DNA of 64,000 bases, from NCBI GenBank assembly GCA_011033025.1, contig WFMF01000044.1:310001-374000 (forward strand). Reading direction: 5' to 3'. How positions within the stretch are numbered: the first letter of the stretch is position 1; every line of letters begins with the position of its first letter. The position numbers and the translations under genes were made by a program. Positions 31,846 through 42,760 of the stretch are shown here, piece by piece. Under the pieces are notes generated by a model. The model ran no database searches and was not told where the DNA came from. It worked only from the letters and a program-made list of their open reading frames with translations. Origin of the DNA: Beroe forskalii. Its lineage: Eukaryota; Ctenophora; Nuda; Beroida; Beroidae.

Positions 31846-34800
31846 TCAAGTCTGAAGATTATGAACCTTTGGTACTACAATTTTTTCCTCAAAATTTCTC
31901 GTTCCATTCGCTTCACTTTTCCGAGTTTCACTATCTCCTCGGGTCTCTGCAGGTGCAGCAGAATCCGCATTTTCATTCATCACCACAGAATTTAGCTTTG
32001 TCTCTGCAGTACCCGTAGCTGCAGCCTTCCGCACGACAGAACTGCTACTGAAAACCTGCTGTCTTGGAGTCCTGCGGCCGCAGCACCACCGAGCAGCACT
32101 TGTTACTCCCCTCTCCGCGCAGCACTGCGCCGCAGTAGTCTCGGTGTTCTTGCAGCTCACCAGGCTGTAAGACATGTCCCAGAGCTTGCCGGGCACCTGG
32201 CTGATGTAGGGGTCGTAGAGCAGGGGTTGATCACGGAGTTGATGGGTAGCACGAACACGGAGAAGAAGCCGTACCATTGCGCCGCGTCCACCACCCGGAA
32301 GTAGTGCAGCGTGGACATGGTGATGAAGGGCAGCCAGCACAACGAGTCCGTGAGGATGATCAGCGTGATCTTGCGCTGCAGCGCCGTGTTGCGCTGGTTG
32401 AGGTCGCTGTTCTTGCGGCCGCTCTGCTGCCGGAGTTTGCGCGACGAGGTGATCGACTCCGCGTTTATCAGGATGTACGAGGCGGAGATAAGTGCGAAGC
32501 AGACGAAGTTCGTCAGCAGCACACTCGCCGTGTAGAACGCTTGCGGGTCGTCCGGCGTCACGAAGTACTTGAACAAGCACACGCCGTCGTTCCCGTAGAA
32601 GTGGAGTTTGGTGCCCCTGACGCCGCCGTAGCTCTGCGAGAACATGTCGTTGACAAGGCGCCGCACGGTGCGCCACGGCAGGTCAGGGGTCCCTCGGAAG
32701 GGGGAGTAGTACTTCTCCAGGATGCCTAGGTGGGTCCGCTTTGAGGGGGCGCCGATAAAGAGCTTAATGTCTTTCCGGTAGTGCAGCCCGTTCACAAACC
32801 TGTCCTCCATGTAGTTAATGAGAGGGATGTAGGATATGAGGAAGGAGGCGAGAGTCAAGAGAATCGTCAGGACTACAATCCTCGACCCGTTCCTGAGGTT
32901 AGGTCTCCTCGGAGGAATGAACACCTTGATTGTAATTACCCGGTGCAGAGAAAGGACCACCATGGCAAATAGCGACATCTGCGAGCCCATGCTGCTGACG
33001 ACGCCCATCACGGCGCAGTAGCCGCTAGTGAGCCAGGTGAAGCGGTCCCGGCAGTAGGAGTCTCGGAAGAGGATGTTGACGACGGAGAGGACGATGAGGT
33101 ACACTCCGACACACAGATCACCCAGACAGATCATGAGCGTCATCGTGCGGTTCAGAAGCTTGGTGGAGGTGATGATTTTGCGGAACTCAGACAATGATTT
33201 GACCAGGATGAAGGAGTTGAAGATCGTTGCCAGACAACCGATGACCCATGATGATACCACCAGCCACGTTTTGGTTCAGAATCCGAAGCGAATCCTCTCC
33301 GAAGCACTCGTCGGAAAAGTCGGAACAATCAAATACGCCATCCGCGACACTACTGATCGGGATGTACCGACCGCTATTTTCACACCGGAAATGGTTGGTA
33401 CAATTCTCTTCATCCGAGTGGTCCCCGCAGTCATCCACCAAGTTGCACACATCCGCATACGACACGCAGTACCCGTTCTTACACGCGAACAGGTCGCTCG
33501 AGTAGGAGCCCTTGACTTGGGTTGCAATGGTGAGGTACCGGTCGTCACTCAACGTGAAGACCCTGTGCTTGTTGATGTTATGACACGAGGCGAAGTTGAC
33601 AGGATTGAGGATGCAAGGGGCGTCGCCACACATTCCGCTGCAGCTGAGGTAAACGTAGTACTCCCCGAACTCGTGCTGGCAATCCCGCGGCGGTCCGATA
33701 AACAGGGACAGGGCGGCAACCCCGAACGGTTTGTCAGGGGACACGAAGTCGAAATGGCTGTGTTTCGTCAGGGAAGGTTCCCGTTCCAGGTCCTCCAAAC
33801 CTGGCAGGTAATACCCGATGTAGAGACCCTCTTCCCTCCTCACTACCACTCGGGTCTGTACTCGCGGCAGGTTCCGGGACACTTCGCAAATGTCAGATTC
33901 CTTGTCACAAAGGGACGCCCTGGAGCACAGAGCGCTCAAAGCCATGTAGTGGTGGGTGACGTTGGAGCAGATGAAGACATCGGAGCAGGGCGTGGTCAGG
34001 TCGACATACCTCCTGAGCCACCCCTCCCCGCAGGCCTGCCACGCGTCCACATCCTCATCCACGCCACCCAGACAGTCCTCCACCCCGTCCACCACCCAGT
34101 CGAGGGGGATGTAGCTCCCCCTCCCCTCCTGCTGCATCCCCCTCCCCTCCTGCTGCATCCGCCTCTCGCAGCGCTGCGTGGTCAGGACCTCACACATGGC
34201 GTGACTCTCGTCGTTCCCCTCTTTACAGTCCCTGTGTCCGTCACAGAACAGGTGCTTGTGGAGGACGCAACCTCCCTCCGCTGCTTCGCACATCCCGTCC
34301 AACTTATCATCGCACAGAGTGGTGGACTTGCAGACCGCGTAGCGAGACACGTGCGTTTCGTAGCCGCCTACTTTACAAAGGAGCGGGGAGTGCAGCACGT
34401 GGGAGCAGTTCAACTGGTCGGAGTAGTCCTGACACACCAGGTACAGCTCGTTAGGGACCGAGCAACGGTTGTGAGGTGTCAGTGTCACCGGCTTGCTGCC
34501 AAGATTCTCAGAGTTAGTACACCGGGCGAACTGGGGAGCTAATGCCTCGTCGCCATGGCAACCCATCTCGTCTGAAGCGTCTGCGCAGTCCTGGACCCCG
34601 TCACACAGGACAGATGGCGGGATGTAGGCCGTGTGCCAGGTGTTGAAACCTATCCTGATGTGGAAGGTGTTGAGGGGGCACTCCAGGCCGTAGTTGTGCA
34701 CGGAGTCGTCACACCCCACTTCATCCTGACAGAGGTAGCACCTGCACTCGCCGTTACACACTTCCCACATGGGCACCTGGAGGGGAGATTACTGTCAGGT

Positions 34801-36609
34801 GGGCTGCATGTGGGCTGAAGGTAGGGTGAAGCGGGCAGCTGGGAGGGAAGATGAGAAGCTTGTAATCAGCGATCCGTGAGAGCTCATGCATCACATAAAT
34901 AAGCCGAGTGTTGAAACTAAGAAAATTCGTTGCGCTACAATACACCCATTGAGTCTTCGAACATCAATGATATGAAAGAGAGTGTCCACTGAATTGTCGA
35001 TATTTTCATAGGCAGTGACGATTGAATGTGACACCATTTTCATGACTTATAATGATGAGATAAGGACTCACACGAGGGATACACACGAGGGATACACACC
35101 AGGGATACACACCAGGGATACACACTAGGGATACACACGAGGGATACACACCAGGGATACACACCAGGGATACAAACCAGGGATACACTCCAGGGATACA
35201 CACCAGGGATAAACACCCGGGATACTCACCCGGGATACACACCAGGTATACACACCAGGGATACACACCAGGGATACACACCAGGGATACACACCAGGGA
35301 TACACACAAGAAAACACACAAGAAAACACACAAGAAAACACACAAGAAAACACACAAGAAAACACACAAGAAAACACACAAGAAAACACACAAGAAAACA
35401 CACACGAGGGTCGAGGGATACTCACGTGTTCCTCGTTGTTACACACGAATATTTCGTCAGAGCACCCCTCCTCGTCAACCTTCGTGTTCCGACACGAGTA
35501 CTCGCCGTCACACGAGAAGAAATACGTCATTTCGTTACCCCCTGGAAGGATAATGTGGATGGATTCGCCTTGTTCGAATACGGCAAAACTTCAGGCGGTT
35601 CTTTATTTAACTATTTAAGATTCATAAATCTTACGTATCTTGAATCTTTTGTTATTTTGACCACCGCTGCTCCTTTTTCACCATTTCCCCCATCGGAGGC
35701 CCACTTGACCATTCCAAAATCGATGGCCCAATCTCTACTCATTAACTCAACCACTCACCCTGTTTCACGTACGCAGGCTGGTACCTCTGCCACCACTCGC
35801 CCTCCTGGTTCTGGTACCAGGTGTTGTCAAGGTGGTAGTCGCACATGAAGGAGCCGCACAGCATGTTGCCATGGTGACGTTGGTACTGGTACTGCGGGCA
35901 GGTCACGTGACCACACACTTGGTAGAAGCCAGGATCGTTTTCACAGATTTCAGTGTGCTCCTGGGAATGGGTGGTTGATATGCACAGTAATTGGATTTGA
36001 ATCAAGATTCAGGAGAGGTATATTGCTCAGATGGAAATCGTGATTTTATTCCCCGGGAGTTTTGATTCTAACGTTTTTACCTGAAAGTCGCACATCTCAA
36101 TCCTGACTTGGTAGAAGACATCAGAGTGGGTACACTTGTAGTATCTCACTCCGTTCACCAGACACTCCATTTTGAGGTAGGATCTAACCTCTACGATCTG
36201 ACACCGAATCGAATCATCATTTTCAGTACCTGTGACAGAACTTAACAACATCATGTTTGTAAGTCCGTATTCTATTCTGTAGTTGGTGTATTCTATTCTG
36301 AATGTTGATTTCGAAAACCCCGGTTTTTAACTGGAGTTTTGAATCAGAATAACTGTATTAAATTACGATGAACTCTTTATAAGATGTGCTGATGTGAAGT
36401 TGTCATACGCAAATCCCATTGCGAAACAATGATGCTATCGCAGTGATCACTAATCGATCAACCATACACCCATTTGAAAACTGCTTCCAAAACGACGAGT
36501 TTATCTTACCTGGCTGAAGCTGCGCGTCTGCCATATAAAAGTCCAGAGTGATTGTCGTTAACAAGATCACAAGCAAGTGTACCATGCCATCTCCTCGTTC
36601 AGTTTTCAT
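31846..36609 (-). CDS. GPCR with LDLR class A repeats (GRL101/relaxin-receptor-like), frameshifted
   Basis: Five exons on the minus strand: 36609-36510 (signal peptide MVHLLVILLTTITL), 36229-36081, 35960-35759, 35541-35426 and 34776-31846. All phases match. The ectodomain of about 680 residues is Cys-rich with LDLR-A type Ca-binding repeats: LCDGVQDCADASDEMGC, FCDGHRDCKEGNDESH, VCNLVDDCGDHSDEENC and DGVFDCSDFSDEC. The 7TM part follows: TM1 VVSSWVIGCLATIFNSF, TM3 with SQMSLFAMVVLSLHR (in place of DRY), TM6 LCWLPFITMSTLHYF, and TM7 ending INSVINPLLYDPY (NPxxY). The tail is Ser/Thr/Ala-rich. Two one-base shifts interrupt it: near 33250-33264 just before TM1, and in the C-run (plus-strand G4, 32223-32226) at the NPxxY motif. 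Both sides remain well conserved, so sequence error or a very young pseudogene is likely. The ligand is unknown; domain order resembles Lymnaea GRL101. Confidence 0.88.
35066..35305. repeat. 13-bp minisatellite in GPCR intron 4
   Basis: About 18 tandem copies of AGGGATACACACC with minor variants. It lies between exons 34776 and 35426, close to the exon 4 donor. Confidence 0.95.
35305..35403. repeat. 12-bp minisatellite in GPCR intron 4
   Basis: Eight near-identical copies of ACACAAGAAAAC abut the 13-bp array and end about 20 bp from the exon 4 donor. Confidence 0.95.
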
Positions 36610-36954
36610 GCACCTAATGTCCACTGTGTCCGAAGTGAATGCTGGGCAGAAGTATAAAGTCGTGAAATTAACTTTTAATTTCAAATTTATTATTATCATT
36701 GATTGTCTGTACGAAATAATTAGTACAATTCTAATTTCGTGATTAGCTAGTAGTTCTATAAGTTCAATCAATCAACAAGCTCCTGTTCGCCTTATCAACG
36801 TGTTCGCCTTAAACCAACTTGATTTGCATTGTAAAGATAACCTTCAAACAACTCACTACTAATTACTATTTCTAGAAGTGGGCCTGCGAGGGCACAAGAA
36901 ACTACGTAATAACTTTGCTGGGGAAGTTGATATGTAGCAATAATTAATTAAGGG
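36610..36954. other. GPCR 5' flank
   Basis: Upstream of the GPCR start. AT-rich; likely 5' UTR and promoter, but no element is recognised. Confidence 0.4.
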
Positions 36955-37262
36955 TCAGTGGCGTAGTGGTATCGATATGAGCAAAGGATCGAAAGATCCT
37001 GGGTTCGAATCCCGGCCAGCGCCGCTGAACTAAGGGTGAGAGATTCATCTTGAGCCTATGCAGCCCGACGGTTCACTCAGCCGAGCGTGCAGGAAACTGT
37101 GCGGGAGGGTTAAATGAGGAGCTGCCCATTGCAGCGAAGTCTCGGGCGAAGAAAGTATGAATTACACTTCCTTAACCGTCACTGGCTTGATTACACTTGA
37201 ATCCTTCGATTCCTGTCATTGGCTGTACGGCTGTTGGAATAGAAGTAATAAAAAACCTTCAA
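36955..37262 (+). mobile_element. tRNA-derived SINE
   Basis: The tRNA-like head has box A (TGGCGTAGTGG, about 36967) and box B (GGTTCGAATCC, about 37001), typical of an internal Pol III promoter. The body contains CGGTTCACTCAGCCGAGCGT and GGGAGGGTTAAATGAGGAGC. The tail is TTGGAATAGAAGTAATAAAA. The body recurs almost unchanged at 53040-53240. It has no coding role. Confidence 0.88.
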
Positions 37263-37886
37263 TTAGCGGTAACCTCACCGAATTTTACAATACAAAGTGT
37301 CAATCTTAACTTCCGTGCCATCATATGATTAAGTGAAATAAACTTAAAGCGCTTACTAAGTTACAACTTAATTAACATTACAGTCAGAGAACAAACTATT
37401 GTAATCTATAAAACACAGTACAAAGTTGCAGTAATTCGACCAACTATTATCTGAAGGGCCGGATAGCGTTAGTAATTATACTAATTATAAGACAAAAAGC
37501 ACACTTACCAAGGACATTGTTCATAGTCGATTATGTATACTAGGTGTGTAACTTATGGAAGGCGCATTAGCTATTGGCCGGGCCACTGGTCTTTGAATGA
37601 TGATTCGAAACTTTCGCGAAAAAAGGGTTAGGTCTCCCACGCCCCTCAGGGTCACCCAATATCGCGGACAAAATTCACAACCTTTTTGTTCATCATAAGG
37701 AACTCGATGGCGAAAGAATTTTGAAAAACTTCGAAAATTCAATTTTTGCGAAAAAAGGCGTCATGGCCTCCTAGCCCCCCTGGGTGATCCAATATTGCAT
37801 TTCGTTTTCGCAGCTACTGAAAAGAATCCCTCGATATGGAAAATTGATAAACACAAAAATGGACAACTTTGTTTTGAAAATAGGCA
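37263..37886. other. Repeat-poor spacer
   Basis: AT-rich. Two related segments, TTTCGCGAAAAAAGG and TTTTGCGAAAAAAGGCGTCA, lie near 37612 and 37744. No gene. Confidence 0.4.
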
Positions 37887-38110
37887 CTTTCTTTTTCTAA
37901 AATTCCCTCCCTGGCCAGGGAGGTAACCCCCCGCGGAATAAAAAAAACTGGCCAGGGGTATAAGTTAGACATTTGAGTGTCACAGGGTGTATAATATTAA
38001 TAATATTCCCGCCCTGGCCAGGGCGGTAACCCCCCGCGGTAAAAAGAAAACTGGCCAGGGGTATAAGTTAGAGATTTGAGTGTCACAGGGTGATATAAGA
38101 TATAATATAC
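37887..38110. repeat. CCTGGCCAGGG palindromic repeat, two copies
   Basis: CCCTGGCCAGGG palindrome, then GGTAACCCCCCGCGG, an A-rich stretch, ACTGGCCAGGGGTATAAGTT and a GTGTCACAGGGTG end, at about 37905-37990 and 38008-38095. A third copy lies at 39727-39815. Confidence 0.8.
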
Positions 38111-38716
38111 ATGATAATTGGGAGCAAATTTGGAAAGCCGAGATGTCAAGAACGGGAAATGGTAGAGCCATGATCGAGGTCAGGTTTTGTTTATCTAAGA
38201 TGGGAAAATGTTATAGGCTATAAGAGAAGTTCTGGTGACGTCATTTTCACGTCATTATGACGTCATCAACTTAGCGAAATTTTATTTCTTTTTTAGGTCA
38301 TCTTTGTGCGCATTTTTCACCAAGAAGGAATGGAGATAGCTCAAAAATGTTGAAAAATCGTTAGTTGGAAATTTAAAGAGCTTTCAGAAAATCATACGGA
38401 TCATCGGGCTATCTCGATTTTTCATCGAGATATACGCGATTTTCTAAGGTACGGTGAAAAATCGATTTCCAAATTATAGGTCAAACCTTAAACGAGTGAG
38501 ATGTACAACGTATCTTGAGATGAGACCGGTCAAAGTATGTTGTACTAAGGCGGAATTGTCTTATAGACTATATGGGAAGTTGGTTTGAGCTTATTTGGGT
38601 GCTGTGATGACGTCATCAAAATCGCGTAAAACCACTATAATAGCGTATTTTGTGATAGAACGCTATTTTGCGCTACTTTTACATCTCCAACTCATAGAGT
38701 TTTCATCGGATTAACG
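38111..38716. repeat. Complex satellite, module A copy 1
   Basis: A block of about 600 bp from ATAATTGGGAGCAAATTTGG to GAGTTTTCATCGGATTA, including GTGACGTCATTTTCACGTCA. Copies at 39846-40446 and 41372-41987 are about 90% or more alike by eye. CRE-like TGACGTCA palindromes recur within it. No ORF. Confidence 0.85.
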
Positions 38717-38998
38717 GGGGTCCGAATAACGGGGTCCAAATAACTTGAATATCGGGGGTCCGAATAACGGGGGTCCGAATAACGGGGGTCCGAATAACGG
38801 GGGTCCGAATAACGGGGGTCCAAATAACGGGGGTCCGAATATCGGGGGTCCGAATAACGGGGGTCCGAATAACGGGGGTCCGAGTAACGGGGGTCCGAAT
38901 AACGGGGGTCCGAATAACGCGGGTCCGAATATCGGGGGTCCGAGTAACGGGGGTCCGAATAATGGGGGTCCGAATAGCGGGGGTCCAAATAACGGGGA
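38717..38998. repeat. 15-bp minisatellite array 1
   Basis: About 18 copies of ATAACGGGGGTCCGA with single-base variants. The period is a multiple of three, so it leaves repetitive open frames on both strands. It inserts exactly after module A copy 1. Confidence 0.95.
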
Positions 38999-39016
38999 AA
39001 TATTCGATGGACTAGT

Positions 39017-39265
39017 GAAGCACGTGAGTTCACGCGGACGTTTTGTAGAAATTAGGGGATTTGAAGAAATTGATATTTACACGGGATTTTCGACTTGATT
39101 ACGTTGAAATGAGTTCAAATACGACTAATGCACGTGAAATTAGATCTGGTTGCTATATTTCAGCACGTGAGTTCACGCGGGCCTTTTGTAGAAATTAGGG
39201 AATTTGAAGTGATTGATATTTACACATGGACTTTCGAATTGATTACGTTGTAATGAGTTCAAATA
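39017..39265. repeat. Satellite module C (142-bp CACGTG repeats), copy 1
   Basis: GCACGTGAGTTCACGCGG, then TTTTGTAGAAATTAGGG and GAGTTCAAATACGACTAATG, repeated with a period of about 142 bp. Other copies lie at 40690-41010 and 42225-42560. Confidence 0.85.
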
Positions 39266-39565
39266 CGACTAATGGGGTCTGAAATAATCTGGGTCTGAAT
39301 TTAAGGGGGTCCGAATGACGGGGGTCGAATAACGGGGGTCGAATAACGGGGTCCGAATAACAGGGGTCCGAATAACGGGGGCCCGAATGACGGGGGTCGA
39401 ATGACGGGGTCGAATAACGGGGGTCGAATAAGGGGGTCCGTATAACGGGGGGGTCCGAATTACGGGGTCCGAATAACGGGGTCCGAATAACGGGGGTCCG
39501 AATAACGGGGGTCCGAATAACGGGGATCCAAATAACGGGGGTCCGAATAACGGGGGTCCGAATAC
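39266..39565. repeat. 15-bp minisatellite array 2
   Basis: About 18 more irregular copies of the ATAACGGGGGTCCGA unit, with 12-16 bp length variants. Confidence 0.95.
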
Positions 39566-39579
39566 ATCTGTCAAGATAT

Positions 39580-39725
39580 CACCACCAAAACCGTTGGACG
39601 GTTGGTCTAGTAACCCCCCGCGGGTTCGGATGTGACAACGGAACCTGAAAAGAGACAAAATGGGCTGATCACATCCAAACCAGCGGGGGGTTACTAGACC
39701 AACCGTCCAACGGTTTTGGTGGTGT
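39580..39725. mobile_element. Hairpin MITE (ACCACCAAAACCGTTGG ends), copy 1
   Basis: Inverted arms of about 42 bp starting CACCACCAAAACCGTTGGAC, containing TCTAGTAACCCCCCGC, flank a core of about 58 bp with GATGTGACAACGGAACCTGA. Full copies lie at 39580 and 41196; a copy lacking its left arm lies at 42668. Confidence 0.85.
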
Positions 39726-40446
39726 ATTCCCGCCCTGGCCAGGGCGGTAACCCCCCGCGGTAAAAAGAAAACTGGCCAGGGGTATAAGTTAGAGATTTGA
39801 GTGTCACAGGGTGATATAATACTATATAATATATAAGATGTATCATGATAATTGGGAGCAAATTTGAAACGATGAGATCTCAAGAACGGGTAATGGTAGA
39901 GCCATGATCGAGATCAGGTTTTGTTGATCTAAGATGGGAAAATGTTATAGGCTATAAGAGAAGTTCTGGTGACGTCATTATCACGTCATTATGACGTCAT
40001 CAACTTAGCGAAATTTTATTTCTTTTTTAGGTCATCTTTGTGCGCATTTTTCACCAAGAAGGAATGGAGATAGCTCAAAAATGTTGAAAAATCGTTAGTT
40101 GGAAATTTAAAGAGCTTTCAGAAAATCATACGGATCATCGGGCTATCTCGATTTTTCATCGAGATATACGCGATTTTCTAAGGTACGGTGAAAAATCGAT
40201 TTCCAAATTATAGGTCAAAACTTAAACGAGTGAGATGTACAACGTATCTTGAGATGAGACCGGTCAAAGTATGTTGTACTAAGGCGGAATTGCTTAATAG
40301 GCTATATGGGAAGTTGGTTTGAGCCTATTTAGGTGCTGTGATGACGTCATCAAAATCGTGTAAAACCACTAAAATAGCGTATTTTGCGATAGAACGCTAT
40401 TTTGTGCTACTTTGGACATCTCCAACTCAAAGAGTTTTCATCGGAT
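39726..40446. repeat. CCTGGCCAGGG repeat plus module A copy 2
   Basis: The palindromic repeat (39727-39815) is followed by module A copy 2 in the same order as at 38008-38716, so the whole block has been duplicated. Confidence 0.85.
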
Positions 40447-40689
40447 TATGTTTTACTTTGATATGCTGCTTCTAGAACTTGTGATTTAGCTATAAAACGA
40501 GTTTCGGGGCGATCGGTCGAAGATTGTTGTCGTGGGAGGCTTCTAAAAATTGAACTGCAAATTGATTGAAATTACGTTTATGATGAAAAATTGTATTGTA
40601 GCCCTATTCTGTGATGCGATGGTGAACTGATAATGGTTTCTCCATGTCTCGCAGTGAATAGGGATGAGAAATATACGATGGAATAGTGA
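40447..40689. other. Non-repeated satellite spacer
   Basis: AT-rich; present where copies 1 and 3 carry the 15-bp array. No gene. Confidence 0.4.
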
Positions 40690-41195
40690 AGCACGTGAGT
40701 TCACGCGGACGTTTTGTAGAAATTAGGGGATTTGAAGAAAATGATATTTAAACGGGATTTTCGACTTGATTACGTTGAAATGAGTTTAAATACGACTAAT
40801 GCACATGAAATTAGATCTGGTTGCTATATTTCAGCACGTGAGTACACACGGACGTTTTGTAGAAATAAGGGATTTGAAGAAATTGATATTTAGACGGTAT
40901 TTTCGACTTGGTTACGTTGAAATGAGTTCAAATACGACTAATGCACGTGAAATTAGATCTGGTTGCTATATTTCAGCACGTGAGTTCACGTGGATGATTT
41001 GTAGAAATTAAGAAATATATCAATTCTTGTAATTCCGTGTTAGAATAACGTAGTTTCGGACTTCGTAAGGGTGAGTTACGTGGGTTAGACTTGCGTGAGG
41101 GCAAGTAACGTGGGTTTGGACTACGTGAGGGCAAGTTACGTGGGTTCAAACTGCGTTTGGGCAAGTTACATGGGTTCAAACAGAAATCTGTCAAG
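40690..41195. repeat. Module C copy 2 and ACGTGGGTT short repeats
   Basis: Three CACGTGAG units spaced about 142 bp apart, then a 25-30 bp repeat (GGGCAAGTTACGTGGGTT, five diverged units) at 41060-41180. Confidence 0.8.
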
Positions 41196-41345
41196 ATATC
41201 ACCACCAAAACCGTTGGACGGTTGGTCTAGTAACCCCCCGCGGGTTTGGATGTGACAACGGAACTTGAAAGAGACAAAATGGGCTGATCACATCCAAACC
41301 AGCGGGGGGTTACTAGACCAACCGTCCAACGGTTTTGGTGGTAAT
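41196..41345. mobile_element. Hairpin MITE copy 2
   Basis: A full copy with both arms, followed by an (AAT)n run at 41343-41365. Confidence 0.85.
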
Positions 41346-41369
41346 AATAATAATAATAATAATAAGAGC

Positions 41370-41987
41370 TGATAATTCGGGACCCAATTTATAAAGCCGA
41401 GATCTCAAGAACGGGAAATGGTAGAGCCATGATCGAGGTCAGGTTTTGTTGATCTAAGATAGGAAAGTGTTATAGGCTATAAGAGAAGTTCTGGTGACGT
41501 CATTTTCACGTCATTATGACGTCATCAACTCAGCGAAATTTTATTGCTTTTTAGCGAAAATAGGCCATTTTGAGCGCATTTTTCACCAAGAAGGAAAGGC
41601 GATAGCTCAAAAATTTTGAAAAATCGTTAGTTGGAAATTTAAAGAGCTTTCAGAAAATCATATGGATCATTGGGCTATCTCGATTTTTCATCGAGATATA
41701 CGCGATTTTCTAAGGTACGGTGAAAAATCAATTTCAAAATTTTAGGAGAAAAACTTAAACGAGTGATATGTCACGAACTGCAGCATATCTTGAGATGAGA
41801 CCGGTCAAAGTATGTTGTACTAAGGCGGAATTGTCTTATAGGCTATATGGGAAGTTGGTTTGAGCTTATTTGTGTGCTGTGATGACGTCATCAAAATCGC
41901 GTAAAACCACTAAAATAGCGTATTTTGTAATAGAACGCTATTTTGCGCTACTTTTACATCTCCAACTCATAGAGTTTTCATCGGATT
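41370..41987. repeat. Module A copy 3
   Basis: Starts GATAATTCGGGACCCAATTT and ends GAGTTTTCATCGGATTATG, joined directly to the third 15-bp array. Confidence 0.85.
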
Positions 41988-42206
41988 ATGTGGGTCCGAA
42001 TAACGGGGGTCCGAATAACGGGGTTCCGAATAACGGGGGTCCGAATATCGGGGGTCCGAATAACGGGGGTCCGAATAACGGGGGTCCGAATAATGGGGGT
42101 CCGAATAACGGGGGTCCGAATAATGGGGGGTCCGAATAACGGGGTTCCAAATAACCGGGGTCCGAATAACGGGGGTCCAAATAACGGGGGTCCGAATAAC
42201 GGGGAA
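41988..42206. repeat. 15-bp minisatellite array 3
   Basis: About 14 copies of the same 15-bp unit, placed after module A exactly as in copy 1. Confidence 0.95.
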
Positions 42207-42760
42207 ATATACGATGGACTAGTGAAGCACGTGAGTTCACGCGGACGTTTTGTAGAAATTAGGGGATTTGAAGAAATTGATATTTACGCAGGATTTTCGA
42301 CTTGATTATGTTGAAATGAGTTTAAATACGACTAATGCACATGAAATCAGATCTGGTTGCCATATTTATGCACGTGATTACACACAGACGTTTTGTAGAA
42401 ATTAGGGGATTTGAAGAAATTGATATTTACACGGGATTTTCGACTTGGTTACGTTGAAATGAGTTCAAATACGACTAATGCACGTGAAATTAGATCTAGT
42501 TGCTATATTCCAGCACGTGAGTTCACGTGGACGATTTGTAGAAATTAAGAAATATATCAATTCTAGTAATTCCAAGTTAGAATAACGTAGTTTTGGACTT
42601 CGTCAGGGTGAGTTATGTGGGTTAGACTTGCGTGTGGGCTAGTAACGTGGGCTCGGACTACGTGAGGCAACGGAACCTGAAAAGAGACAAAATGGGCTGA
42701 TCACATCCAAACCAGCGGGGGGTTACTAGACCAACCGTCCAACGGTTTTGGTGGTGATAA
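42207..42760. repeat. Module C copy 3 and partial hairpin MITE
   Basis: CACGTGAGTTCACGCGG units and ACGTGGGTT-like repeats, then the right part of the hairpin MITE (42668-42757). Confidence 0.8.

Noticed and set aside
32277..34542. Long plus-strand frames opposite the GPCR gene, up to 489 residues
   Set aside because: They mirror the codon bias of the minus-strand exon and have no known domain; shadow frames.
35305..35403. CRISPR-like array
   Set aside because: Direct tandem repeats without unique spacers, in a eukaryotic intron.
35006..35530. Long frame with CVFSC and VCIPGVYPW repeats
   Set aside because: Only its first part (35541-35426) is a GPCR exon; the rest reads through the donor into two minisatellites.
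36960..37035. Functional tRNA gene
   Set aside because: Box A and box B are present, but the acceptor stem is poor and the sequence continues into a body shared with a second copy, so it is a SINE head.
38692..39098. Open frames of NNGGP or RYSDP repeats on both strands of the 15-bp array
   Set aside because: The period is divisible by three, so any frame without a stop in the unit stays open. No start context, flanking exon or non-repeat domain supports a protein.
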